From Mycobacterium sp. MBM (GTDB taxonomy: Bacteria > Actinomycetota > Actinomycetes > Mycobacteriales > Mycobacteriaceae): a stretch of 64,000 nucleotides of DNA. The stretch is taken from contig JAKJHY010000030.1 in the NCBI GenBank assembly GCA_021648845.1, positions 1 to 64,000 on the forward strand. The letters are read 5' to 3'. The notes under the pieces were generated by a model. The model saw only the letters and a program-made list of their open reading frames with translations. It was not told the origin of the DNA and made no database searches. The position numbers and the translations under genes are program-made. Shown here piece by piece: positions 16,848 to 25,187 of this stretch; positions within the stretch are counted from its first letter, which is position 1, and each line of letters opens with the position of its first letter.

Positions 16848-17268
16848 GGCGAGTCAAGCGGGCCGTCCGCTGCCCGCGCTCACCGACCTCAACCGGACCT
16901 ACTGGACGTCGGGTGCTTCCGGGGTATGGCGCCTGCAGCGGTGTCCGGACTGTGAACGACTGATCCACCCGCCGGCGTTGCGTTGTCAATACGACCACGC
17001 CGTCCCCGAGTGGGTCGAGATGTCAGGTCGCGGCGTCGTCGAGTCGTGGACGGTCAACCACCATCCCTTCTACCCGGGTATCCCCACGCCGTATGTGATC
17101 GCCTTCGTCAACCCGGTCGAGGACACGCGTACTCGCGTGCTGACGAACCTGGTCGATATAGATCCAGACCGGATTTTCTGTGGCATGCCGGTGCGTGTCA
17201 CGTTCGATGTCGGATCCGACGTGCACGACGACGACATCTACCTGCCGATGTTCGGCCCGGAGTCGTGA
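16840..17268 (+). CDS. DUF35 OB-fold protein (Ltp partner)
   Basis: A 142-residue protein with a rubredoxin-like zinc ribbon followed by an OB fold (SGRGVVESWTVNHHPFYPG; PYVIAFVNPVE). In the ribbon the first pair CPDC (35, 38) is intact, while the second knuckle reads CQYDH (C49, H53) instead of CxxC. So the fourth ligand is either histidine or lost. In sterol side-chain degradation, DUF35 proteins form a complex with an Ltp-type thiolase-fold aldolase. The immediately downstream, one-base-overlapping Ltp-like gene strongly supports that pairing. Confidence 0.88.
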   Translation: MAEASQAGRPLPALTDLNRTYWTSGASGVWRLQRCPDCERLIHPPALRCQYDHAVPEWVEMSGRGVVESWTVNHHPFYPGIPTPYVIAFVNPVEDTRTRVLTNLVDIDPDRIFCGMPVRVTFDVGSDVHDDDIYLPMFGPES

Positions 17269-18446
17269 TGGCGAGACAGCTGACGGATGACGTGATCATC
17301 AGCGGGATTGGTCAGTCCGACATTGGGCGCCGGCTCGGGCGCGATCCACTGCAGCTCACCATCGATGCCTGCGTTGCCGCGGTAGCCGACGCCGGCCTCA
17401 CCCTGGCCGAGATCGACGGACTGACAACCTATCCCGGAGCTTCGATGGCGGGAAAGGGCTTCTCCGGCGCTGGGCTGCGGGAACTGCATGACGCGTTGGG
17501 AATCCGGCCGGACTGGGTGGCCGGGGGCGTCGAGTATCCCGGGCAGCTCGGAGCAGTCGTCGATGCGATGCTTGCCGTCGCCGGCGGTATGGCCAACCAC
17601 GTACTGTGCTGGCGCAGCATTTGGGAAGGCACCGCGCAAGGCTCCGGTCGGCGACGAGGCTATGGTGTTCCGGCAGGCACGCGAGCTGCGGGGCAGCTGG
17701 GCTGGCAATTGCCTTACGGCGCCTCGGCGGCGAACCTGGCGGCGCTCCAGATCCGCGCCCGCATGGAACGGTTCGGGCTGACTCGGGAGCAACTCGCCCA
17801 GGTGGCCATCGTTCAGCGTGCGCATGCAAAGTTGAATCCCAAAGCCGTGTACACCGATCCGCTCGATCTCACGGACTATCTCGAGTCGCGGATGGTTTCT
17901 GATCCGCTGTGCATGTACGACTGCGATATCGCCTGTGATGGCGCCACCGCCTTCGTGGTGTCCCGCGCCGAGCACGCCCGGTCCCTCGATCATCCCGCCG
18001 TCGTCGTAGAGGCTCTCGATTGCGCTCATCACGATCGCTTTTTGTGGGAAGCGGGTCAAGACATCGCTCGGCTCAATTCGCGATGGTCGACGATCTGGGA
18101 CCGCACCGACTTCACCGCAGGCGACGTGGACTATGCCTCGCTGTATGACGGGTTCAGTGTTTTCGTGCTGTGCTTCCTGGAGGACTTCGGTTTCTGTGGG
18201 TTCGGCGAGTCGGGGGAGTGGGTTGCCGATCCGTCTCGCTTCTCGCTCGGTGGTCAGTTGCCGGTAAACACCTCGGGCGGGCAACTTTCGGGCGGTCGCC
18301 TGCACGGGTTCGGACATCTGCACGAAGCCTGCGTGCAGGTGCGCGGCGACGGCGGTTCTCGCCAGGTCGCGGACGCCGAACTCGCCGCCTGCGGCGTCGG
18401 CGGGGCCAACAGCGGGACGACGATGATGCTGTTGCGGCGTGACTGA
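17268..18446 (+). CDS. Ltp2-like thiolase-fold aldolase (lipid-transfer protein)
   Basis: A 392-residue thiolase-superfamily protein starting at ATG 17268, sharing one base with the DUF35 stop. Conserved segments include ISGIGQSDIGRRLGR, YDCDIACDGATA (217-228), YASLYDGFS (with Tyr293) and SGGRLHGFGHLHEA near the C-terminus. It is of the SCP-x/Ltp type rather than a classical degradative thiolase. In cholesterol degradation Ltp2 with a DUF35 partner splits beta-hydroxyacyl-CoA side chains by a retro-aldol reaction. The same reaction is likely here on another substrate. Its stop is eight bases from the convergent aldehyde dehydrogenase stop. Confidence 0.92.
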   Translation: MARQLTDDVIISGIGQSDIGRRLGRDPLQLTIDACVAAVADAGLTLAEIDGLTTYPGASMAGKGFSGAGLRELHDALGIRPDWVAGGVEYPGQLGAVVDAMLAVAGGMANHVLCWRSIWEGTAQGSGRRRGYGVPAGTRAAGQLGWQLPYGASAANLAALQIRARMERFGLTREQLAQVAIVQRAHAKLNPKAVYTDPLDLTDYLESRMVSDPLCMYDCDIACDGATAFVVSRAEHARSLDHPAVVVEALDCAHHDRFLWEAGQDIARLNSRWSTIWDRTDFTAGDVDYASLYDGFSVFVLCFLEDFGFCGFGESGEWVADPSRFSLGGQLPVNTSGGQLSGGRLHGFGHLHEACVQVRGDGGSRQVADAELAACGVGGANSGTTMMLLRRD

Positions 18447-18453
18447 TTCACCG

Positions 18454-19947
18454 TCACGCGACGAAGGTCGTTTTGGTTTCGAGGTACTCCAGGATACCGG
18501 CTCGGCCGTTCTCGTACCCGAGCCCAGACTGCTTGACCCCGCCGAACGGCGCGTGCGGCTGCAGCGTCCAGGTGTTGATGCCGACGTTGCCGGCTCGAAG
18601 TGCGGCACTCACCCGCATTGCGCGGCTGACGTCCCTGGTGTAAACGGCTGCGCCCAATCCGTAGTCACTGTCGTTGGCCATCCGCACGGCGTCATCCTCT
18701 GAGTCGAACGGGATGACGCACAGTACCGGGCCGAAGATCTCATCCCTCGCAACGGCCATCCGGTTGTCGACGTCGACCAATACCGTGGGGGCGACGAAGT
18801 TCCCCGTCTCGGGCGCCGACGCCGGCGCGTCGGCCCCTCCGGTCGCCAGCGTGGCGCCGTCTGCAACGGCCCTGTTGATGTGCTCACGCACCCGATCCCG
18901 ATGCGCCGCAGTGATCATCGGTGCCGCGGTGACCGCGGGATCGAACGGGTCGCCGTAGCCGACCGCCGCGGCAAACCCCATCAATCGGGTGACCACGTCG
19001 TCGAAAATTGCCCTCTCCACCAGGATTCGAGACTGACACACGCATACCTGCCCCGACATCCCGAGGAAGGCGTTACCGGCAGCCATTGCGACACCCAGCT
19101 CGATATCACCGTCGCCGAAGATCAGTGCCGGGCTCTTGCCTCCGAGTTCCAATGAAACGCGGCCGATCCGGCCGCCTATCGTTGAGGCAATTGCCGCCCC
19201 GACTGACCGGCTGCCGGTGAAAGAGACCTTGTCCACCCGGGTGTCGGCGACGAGCGCGGAGCCTACCTCCGGCCCGGCACCTGTCACCACATTGAAGACA
19301 CCGGGCGGCAGGTCGGTCTCGGCGATCAGTTGGCTGAGTCGAAGGCTGGTCAACGGCGCCAACTCTGAGGGCTTGGCCACCACGGTGCATCCAGCGGCCA
19401 GTGCGGGCGCAATCTTCTGGCTGATCAGTCCGAGAGGCGCGTTCCAGGGAGTGATCAGGCCGACCACGCCAACCGGCGCCAGCGTGCTGAAGGCGAACGG
19501 CTGACCCGCTTCCCACTGTGGGTAGGTCTCCCCGGAGACCTTGTCGATCCAGCCTGCGTAGATGTCGAAGAGGTCGGCCGGGTACTCGGCCCCCATTTGA
19601 TAGAAGCCGACGAAGGAGGCCGGAGTTGCATTGTCCAGCGACAACAGCGTCGCCAGGTTGTCGGCGTCATCGCGGATTGCGTCCGCAATGCGGTGTAGAT
19701 ACCGTGCGCGTTCCCGTCCCGGCAAGCGGGTCCAGGGACCCTCGTCGAACGCGGCGCGGGCCGCGGAAACGGCGGCGTGTACCTGCGCGGTGCCTCCGTC
19801 GGGAACTTCGAACACCACCTCTGCGGTGGTGGGATGTCGGTGGGTGATTGGGGGTCGGTCGCTCCCGATCCATTCGCCGCGGATGAACATCTTCGCGGGC
19901 GGCAGCTTCGCGTTGTCGAGGTGGGCGGTGATGGAAACGTCGGCCAT
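18454..19947 (-). CDS. NAD(P)-dependent aldehyde dehydrogenase
   Basis: A 497-residue enzyme of the main aldehyde dehydrogenase family. The catalytic Cys302 lies in GQVCVC, the general base Glu267 in LELGGKSP, and the cofactor segment is TPWNAP (166-171) with FTGSRSVG. ATG 19947 is chosen; the upstream ATG 19965 lies inside operator site 6. Retro-aldol cleavage by the neighbouring Ltp/DUF35 pair would release an aldehyde or ketone, and this enzyme could oxidise an aldehyde to the acid. It is transcribed towards the Ltp gene from its own operator-controlled promoter. Confidence 0.94.
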   Translation of the reverse strand: MADVSITAHLDNAKLPPAKMFIRGEWIGSDRPPITHRHPTTAEVVFEVPDGGTAQVHAAVSAARAAFDEGPWTRLPGRERARYLHRIADAIRDDADNLATLLSLDNATPASFVGFYQMGAEYPADLFDIYAGWIDKVSGETYPQWEAGQPFAFSTLAPVGVVGLITPWNAPLGLISQKIAPALAAGCTVVAKPSELAPLTSLRLSQLIAETDLPPGVFNVVTGAGPEVGSALVADTRVDKVSFTGSRSVGAAIASTIGGRIGRVSLELGGKSPALIFGDGDIELGVAMAAGNAFLGMSGQVCVCQSRILVERAIFDDVVTRLMGFAAAVGYGDPFDPAVTAAPMITAAHRDRVREHINRAVADGATLATGGADAPASAPETGNFVAPTVLVDVDNRMAVARDEIFGPVLCVIPFDSEDDAVRMANDSDYGLGAAVYTRDVSRAMRVSAALRAGNVGINTWTLQPHAPFGGVKQSGLGYENGRAGILEYLETKTTFVA

Positions 19948-19958
19948 CCATCGACAAT

Positions 19959-19983
19959 AGAACATCTACTGTGCAAATGTTTA
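19959..19983. promoter_or_regulatory. Dyad operator, site 6 (aldehyde dehydrogenase start)
   Basis: AGAACA-N13-TGTTTA, only 11 bases upstream of the aldehyde dehydrogenase start codon. The inner T and A positions also match sites 5 and 7. Such closeness fits a short or absent leader and direct repression of initiation. Confidence 0.6.
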
Positions 19984-20098
19984 TCGAGGCCGATTGCTCA
20001 CCGAGGCCGCGGCTTTCGAGCGTTCTGTCGCCCAGATCACGAAATCACCCGGTGGGGAATGCAGTCCGTGGTCAGTTCGGCAGAACACAACGTCCCGG

Positions 20099-21292
20099 TC
20101 AGGGCGCCACCCTGGGAAAGTTCAGCATCCGGCGGGCATTCTCCTCGACGATCATCGCGCATTCGTCGTCGGGCACGTCGGCGAGGACCTGCGCGGCTCG
20201 TTTCCGTGAGTTGGGCCAAGTCGAATCGGAATGGGGAAAGTCCGTCTCGATGGTGATGCGGTCCACGCCGATTGTGTGTCGGTTTGCCAGCCCGTGCTCA
20301 TCGTCGATGAAGCAACCGTAGAAATGCGAGCGGAACAGCTCCGACGGGCGGGCGTCGAAATCGATCGACTGGTAGTAGCGGTGACGCTCCCAGACGTAAT
20401 CCGAGCGCTCCAAAATGTATGGCACCCAGCCGATACCACCTTCGGCGAGGGAGAACTGCAGTTCGGGAAACTTCTGCAACGCACCCGAGAACAGCAGGTC
20501 GACGGTGGACCACATCAGGTTGGTCGAAAAGAGGGTTATCGCCACGGCGAACGGTGCGTCGGGCATCGGCCGTTGCCCGTTGGCCGCCTCGAGCGTCGAG
20601 TACTTCGCCATGGACGAGAACGAGAACCCCGGAACGTAGCCACCGGATCCAAAGTGCATCGAGACCGGCAGCTTGGCCTCCGAACACACCTGCCACAGCC
20701 GGTCCCAGTGGTCGGTGTGAAACGACGGAAGGCCCAGCGGCACCGGGGCGTCCGGGAACGACACAGTTCGGGCGCCCATCGCGGCCGTGCGCTCGGCTTC
20801 GGCCACGCATGCGTCGATGTCCCAGATAGGCAGAAGAGCCAGCGGAATGTAGCGATCGGGGGCCGTTGCGCACCATTCATCGATGTAGAAGTCGTTCCAT
20901 GCCTTCACGCACAGCAAGGCGAGGTCTTTGTCCTTCGCGCGCTGAAAGGTTCCCCCGGCGAAGCCGGGGAAGGAGGGAAAGCACAATGCCGCCTGTGTGC
21001 CGTCGAGGTCCATGTCGGCGATTCGGGCCACCGGGTCGTAGCAGCCCGGGATCATGTCCTCATATCGGACAGGGTCCATCCCCCAGTCCTGCATCGGCTT
21101 GCCCGCTACGGCGTTCAAGCCGATGGTCGGGTAGACGGTATCCTCGTAAGACCAGAGGTGTTTGCCGTCGTGCTCGATGATGCGAGGCCCGGCTTGGCGG
21201 AATTTGACGGGAAGCCGGTCCTGCCACACGCGGGGGTGCTCTACGAGGTGGTCGTCGACGGAGACGATCTGGTGGTGGTCCTGAAGGGGCAT
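20099..21292 (-). CDS. Amidohydrolase-2 family protein (ACMSD-like)
   Basis: A 397-residue metal-dependent hydrolase or decarboxylase of the PF04909 type. Metal-binding elements are SVDDHLVEH near the N-terminus, VSMHFGSGG in the middle and TIETDFPHSD near the C-terminus. The set includes internal FPELQFSLAEGGIGW, characteristic of the family. GGAAG precedes ATG 21292. Members decarboxylate or hydrolyse cyclic and aromatic acids; the substrate here is unknown. Operator site 7 is 70 bases upstream, so it belongs to the same putative regulon. A 150-base gap to the aldehyde dehydrogenase (19948-20098) shows nothing beyond operator site 6. Confidence 0.9.
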   Translation of the reverse strand: MPLQDHHQIVSVDDHLVEHPRVWQDRLPVKFRQAGPRIIEHDGKHLWSYEDTVYPTIGLNAVAGKPMQDWGMDPVRYEDMIPGCYDPVARIADMDLDGTQAALCFPSFPGFAGGTFQRAKDKDLALLCVKAWNDFYIDEWCATAPDRYIPLALLPIWDIDACVAEAERTAAMGARTVSFPDAPVPLGLPSFHTDHWDRLWQVCSEAKLPVSMHFGSGGYVPGFSFSSMAKYSTLEAANGQRPMPDAPFAVAITLFSTNLMWSTVDLLFSGALQKFPELQFSLAEGGIGWVPYILERSDYVWERHRYYQSIDFDARPSELFRSHFYGCFIDDEHGLANRHTIGVDRITIETDFPHSDSTWPNSRKRAAQVLADVPDDECAMIVEENARRMLNFPRVAP

Positions 21293-21361
21293 CTAGGTCT
21301 TCCTGCCGATTTCCGTTCAGCCGCTGGCTGGCAGCGCCTAAGAATAGCAGCCGTGAGCAAT

Positions 21362-21386
21362 GGAACAACTAGTGACCAGATGTTTC
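21362..21386. promoter_or_regulatory. Dyad operator, site 7 (before amidohydrolase)
   Basis: GGAACA-N13-TGTTTC, overlapping the stop codon of the small gene at 21369-21710 and lying 70 bases upstream of the amidohydrolase start. The left half-site is identical to site 4. Confidence 0.6.
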
Positions 21387-21710
21387 ATTTGGTACCGCTG
21401 GCTTGGGGCCGGGAAGGCCTCGCCGGGCCTTACCCGGATAGCCGAAGAAGCGCTCGAAGTTCGCATCGTTGATCGGCTGTGCCGCGTTGCGCTGGGCCGC
21501 GGCCCGCAGATCGCGTAGGCGGGATTCTGCGCGGGTGAGTTCGAGCTCTGATCCTCCCTGCGCCAGCCGCGCGACCTCGTGTGCCGCCGCGTCAATCTCC
21601 AGCCGCAGTCGTTCGCCGACTTCGTCAAAGGTGAGTAAGTCGTGGTCATCATCGCCCAGCTTCTGGCGCTCGGGTGGCGATGTGTTCGCCGGTTGTTCGA
21701 TTTGGGACAT
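21369..21710 (-). CDS. Small conserved-type protein, unknown function
   Basis: A 113-residue hydrophilic protein; AGGAGG lies shortly before ATG 21710. The middle is predicted helical with heptad-like spacing (GERLRLEIDAAAHEVARLA and RLRDLRAAA), and the end contains QPINDANFERFFGYPGK. No enzymatic motif. It sits directly upstream of the operator of the amidohydrolase gene on the same strand, and its tail overlaps that operator. I recall similar short mycobacterial proteins beside lipid-catabolic genes, but no function is known to me. Confidence 0.72.
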   Translation of the reverse strand: MSQIEQPANTSPPERQKLGDDDHDLLTFDEVGERLRLEIDAAAHEVARLAQGGSELELTRAESRLRDLRAAAQRNAAQPINDANFERFFGYPGKARRGLPGPKPAVPNETSGH

Positions 21711-21810
21711 CGCTCCTCCTGACTCCAGCCCATCGCGGTGGCAACACAGGTCACCGATTGGAAATGTGAGACGTGCTCGAATCCGCGCGCACATCATGCA
21801 GGATGGGCCC

Positions 21811-22197
21811 ATGACTCCGCAGGTGATCCAGCGCTGGATCGACTACATCGGCAACCACGACCCGGACCGACTCGACGAACTGCTGGCCGAGGACGCGGTC
21901 TTCTACTCACCGGCGGTGTTCACCCCGCAGCAGGGCAAGGCCACCACGGCCAAGTATCTGAACGCGGCCGCGGAACTCTTCGGCGGCACCGACTTCCACT
22001 ACGTCGAACAGTGGTACGGCGAGCGCTCGGCGATCCTGGAATTCCAGGCCACCCTCGACGGTGTCGTGGTCGACGGTATCGACATGATCCACTGGGATTC
22101 CGACGGCAAGATCGTCTCGTTCAAGGTGATGATCCGGCCGTTCAAGGGATTGCAGGCGGTCATACCGCGGATGGCGGAGCTGCTCTCCGTTGATTGA
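21811..22197 (+). CDS. SnoaL/NTF2-like protein
   Basis: A 128-residue protein with the NTF2-like pattern: RWIDYIGNHDPDRLDELL, then AVFYSPAVFTP and a strand-rich end (VDGIDMIHWDSDGKIVSF). The histidine/aspartate pair in MIHWD and the N-terminal helix are typical of nuclear-transport-factor-2-like small binding or isomerase proteins. It stands alone on the plus strand, and its last 38 bases overlap the end of the convergent GGDEF-EAL gene. No operator-like dyad is seen upstream, so it may not belong to the catabolic island. Confidence 0.83.
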   Translation: MTPQVIQRWIDYIGNHDPDRLDELLAEDAVFYSPAVFTPQQGKATTAKYLNAAAELFGGTDFHYVEQWYGERSAILEFQATLDGVVVDGIDMIHWDSDGKIVSFKVMIRPFKGLQAVIPRMAELLSVD

Positions 22198-24517
22198 TGT
22201 CGGGCGCCGTGACATCCAGCTGGGCCTGCAATGCGGTGGTGGACACCGGCTCGGCGAAGTAGTCGCCCTGGGCCACGGTGCAGCCGTAGCCACGCAGCAG
22301 TTCGGCCGTCGTGGCGTCCTCGACTCCCTCGGCCACGCTGGCGATCCCCAGCGAGTGGGTCAGTTTGATCACCGAATGCACGATCGCGGCCGCCCTGGGG
22401 TTCAGCAGCATGGGTGCCACAAAGCTGGGGTCCAACTTCAGTTCGTCGATCGGTAGGTCGCGCAGATAGCTCATGGTCGCGTAGCCGCTGCCGAAATCGT
22501 CGATGGACAACCGGAAGCCGGCCGCGCGCAGCCGCTCGATGACGTGGCGGGCCTGGCGGACATCGGCCAGCAGATAGTGCTCGGTGATCTCGATGGTGAC
22601 CGCGGCCATCGGGAGGCCGTGAGCGGCCAACACCGCCGCGATCCGATCCGGCAGCGTCGCATCGTTGAACGACGGTGCGAACAGGTTGATGGCCACCGGA
22701 ACCTCCCGGATCCCGGGCCGATACCAGGTGGCCGCGTCGCGGGCGGCCTGCTCCAGGACCAGATCCGTCACCGCACCCATCAGCCCGTTGCGCCGGATCA
22801 GCGGCAGGAACTGGTGGGGTGCCAGCACACCCAGATCGGGATGCGGCCACCGCACCAGCGCCTCGACCCCGACGATATGGCCGGTCGCCAACGCGATCTG
22901 CGGCCGATAACTCAGCTGCAGATCGCCGCCGTCGACCATCCGGCGCAGTTCCCCCAGCAGCCGGATCTCCGAAGCCGGCGGCAGGTTCAGCTGCCCGCCG
23001 GCATCCCGCGCCGGTGCGGTGTCCACATCGCCGATCTGCATGCCGGGGGCGAATACTTGAACCCCGCCCGCCCTCGAACGCTTGGCCACATACATCGCGA
23101 CATCGGCGCGCTTGATCAGCTCCTCGCTGCTGATCGGCGGTTCGGTGATGCCGGGTGCGGCGGCCAGCCCGATGCTGGGGCGCATGTAGACCTCCTGACC
23201 GTCGAGGTGGAACGGTGCGTCGAAGGCGTGCATCACGCGAGTGGCGATCTCTTCGGGGGTCTGCGGGTCGGCCTCGATGATGATCGCGAACTCGTCGCCG
23301 CCGAGCCGGGCGACGGTGTGCCCGGGCGGAACACTGGGCACCAGCCGGTCGGCGATCTCGCACAGCAGCGCGTCCCCCCAGTGATGTCCGAGATTGTCGT
23401 TGACGAGCTTGAAGTCATCGAGGTCCAGCGACAGCACCGCCACCGGCCGTCCGCTGCGGCGCCGCAGCGCGATCGCGTGATCGAGACGATCGGTGAACAA
23501 CAGCCGGTTGGCCAGCCCGGTGAGCGGGTCGTGAAACGCGTGCCGGGCCACCTCCTCGAGCAGCCGCTGATTCTCCAGCAGAACGGTGAGCTGGCGGATC
23601 AACGCCGCGATCACCAAGATCGTCACCCCCACCAGCTCCGGGCGAATGTCCACGTTGGGCCACAGGTGCGCGACGGCCGCGACCATGGCGAACGGCATCG
23701 GCGCATAGGGCAACCACATGATCGTGGTGGGCAGCGGCCGGTGATCATTGGCCGCCCGACTGCGCTCCTGGGTGACCGACATGCGCGCCGCGGCCGCGAT
23801 CATCAGCAGCCCGGTCACCTTGCTGATGACGGGGAAGTGACTGCTCGGGTAGACATTGGCCATCTGCGCGCCGTGTGACGTGATATCTCCCAGCGCGATC
23901 GCCACCAGCCCGGCGGTCACCCAACCGAGGATGTAGCGCCGGCCGGGTGGCACCACGGAGATCACCAGCGTGGACATGGTGACCATGGTCAGCGCGGCGA
24001 TCGGGTAGACCACGATCAACGTCGTGTGCATCGTGCTGAAGTCGCTGTCGCTGAACACGTCGTGCAACACCGTCGCACAGACCAACACGAACAGCGCCGC
24101 GGCGATCACCGTGCCGTCCAGGAGTTGGCGCAGGGTCGAGAGACGGCCGGCGGCGGTGCGCAGCACCCAGACCACGCCGACGGCAACCGGCAAGGCGAGG
24201 AAGCCGATATCGGCGACCGACGGGAACGGCGGCGCGGTACCGACGCCCAATTCGTAGTAGGCCCATATCGACGCGCCGACCACCCAGCCCAGGAAGCCGC
24301 ACGCGATGGCGATCCACCCGATCCTGATGCTGCCCCGCCCGGCGCGCGCCGCCTGCACGGCACACGCGCAAGTAAGTCCACTGAACGCAACGAAGCCGAG
24401 CGAGCGGACGGTGGCCGTCACCTGCGGACCGCCCCATCCGGCAAGCAACCAGCAAACGAACACCAGGTAAATCGCCATGCCGGCGACGTAGCTGAGATTC
24501 GTTCTGATAGTGGACAT
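22160..24517 (-). CDS. Membrane-bound GGDEF-EAL cyclic-di-GMP enzyme
   Basis: A 785-residue protein from ATG 24517. About nine to ten hydrophobic helices span residues 10-310. A GGDEF domain follows, with the intact motif at 406-410. Then comes an EAL domain, with EALVRW (552-557), EITE, DDFGSG, KLD and AEGVE elements preserved. The RxxD inhibitory site normally just before GGDEF is missing. Both domains look catalytically competent, so it could make and break cyclic-di-GMP in response to a membrane signal. It ends by overlapping the convergent SnoaL-like gene by 38 bases. Upstream it faces a phosphoesterase gene. Confidence 0.93.
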   Translation of the reverse strand: MSTIRTNLSYVAGMAIYLVFVCWLLAGWGGPQVTATVRSLGFVAFSGLTCACAVQAARAGRGSIRIGWIAIACGFLGWVVGASIWAYYELGVGTAPPFPSVADIGFLALPVAVGVVWVLRTAAGRLSTLRQLLDGTVIAAALFVLVCATVLHDVFSDSDFSTMHTTLIVVYPIAALTMVTMSTLVISVVPPGRRYILGWVTAGLVAIALGDITSHGAQMANVYPSSHFPVISKVTGLLMIAAAARMSVTQERSRAANDHRPLPTTIMWLPYAPMPFAMVAAVAHLWPNVDIRPELVGVTILVIAALIRQLTVLLENQRLLEEVARHAFHDPLTGLANRLLFTDRLDHAIALRRRSGRPVAVLSLDLDDFKLVNDNLGHHWGDALLCEIADRLVPSVPPGHTVARLGGDEFAIIIEADPQTPEEIATRVMHAFDAPFHLDGQEVYMRPSIGLAAAPGITEPPISSEELIKRADVAMYVAKRSRAGGVQVFAPGMQIGDVDTAPARDAGGQLNLPPASEIRLLGELRRMVDGGDLQLSYRPQIALATGHIVGVEALVRWPHPDLGVLAPHQFLPLIRRNGLMGAVTDLVLEQAARDAATWYRPGIREVPVAINLFAPSFNDATLPDRIAAVLAAHGLPMAAVTIEITEHYLLADVRQARHVIERLRAAGFRLSIDDFGSGYATMSYLRDLPIDELKLDPSFVAPMLLNPRAAAIVHSVIKLTHSLGIASVAEGVEDATTAELLRGYGCTVAQGDYFAEPVSTTALQAQLDVTAPDINQRRAAPPSAV

Positions 24518-24609
24518 TACATGCAGCTTAAGGCTACGACGTGCGAGAAGGCGCGCTAATTCGCTCAGCGGGTCCAGCAACACTAGCTGTCTGCGATAGC
24601 GTGCCAAGG

Positions 24610-25101
24610 GTGCGTCTTTTGCTGATTTCCGACACCCACGTACCGAAGCGGGCCAAGGACATGCCCTCGGCGGTATGGGATGCGGTCGATGAGGCCGACG
24701 TGGTGCTGCATGCCGGGGACTGGATGGCGCCGGATCTGCTGGACCGCCTGGCTGACCGTGCTCGGTTGCTGGTGGCGTGCTGGGGCAACAATGACGGTGC
24801 GGAACTGCGGGCCCGGCTGCCCGAACGCGCCGACGTGACCTTGAGCGGGCTGCGATTCACCGTCACACATGAGACCGGCCCGGCGGCCGGCCGCGACGAA
24901 CGGATGGCCCGGCTCTACCCGGACACCGATGTGCTGGTGTTCGGGCACAGCCACATCCCGTGGGATGCCACGGCGTCCACCGGCCTGCGACTGCTCAACC
25001 CTGGCTCGCCGACCGATCGCCGGCGTCAGCCCTTCTGCACCTACATGACCGCCGCGGCCGAGGATGGGGCGCTCTCCGAGGTGACCCTGCATCGGCTGTA
25101 G
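24610..25101 (+). CDS. Metallophosphoesterase, YfcE/MJ0936 type
   Basis: A 163-residue protein starting at GTG 24610, where the fold begins (RLLLISDTHVP). Metal ligands are visible as SDTH (D8, H10), HAGDW (D37), GNND (61-62), THETG and GHSHIP. Small Mn-dependent phosphodiesterases of this type cleave artificial diesters and, in some cases, cyclic nucleotides; the real substrate is unknown. The gene stands divergent from the GGDEF-EAL gene, with 92 bases between starts, and is followed after 86 bases by the alkylsulfatase-like gene. GTG 24601 is an alternative start. Confidence 0.88.
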   Translation: MRLLLISDTHVPKRAKDMPSAVWDAVDEADVVLHAGDWMAPDLLDRLADRARLLVACWGNNDGAELRARLPERADVTLSGLRFTVTHETGPAAGRDERMARLYPDTDVLVFGHSHIPWDATASTGLRLLNPGSPTDRRRQPFCTYMTAAAEDGALSEVTLHRL

Positions 25102-25187
25102 CCGCTGCGCAAATGCGGGCCGCTCAGGGTGCCGGCATCCCGATGATTGCGGCGCGCGGAACGGCGCTGCATGGCAGGGTTTCAGCC

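Noticed and set aside
17238..18608. Long minus-strand reading frame opposite the Ltp-like gene
   Set aside because: Shadow frame of a GC-rich gene; no family resemblance, and the plus-strand protein has clear motifs.
265..21386. Interpretation of the dyads as KstR or KstR2 sites
   Set aside because: The half-site spacing (13 bases between ACA and TGT) and the missing AACnnGTT core do not fit those regulators.
20231..21472. Long plus-strand reading frame opposite the amidohydrolase
   Set aside because: Arg/His/Gly-rich composition typical of antisense frames, no ribosome site, and it crosses operator site 7.
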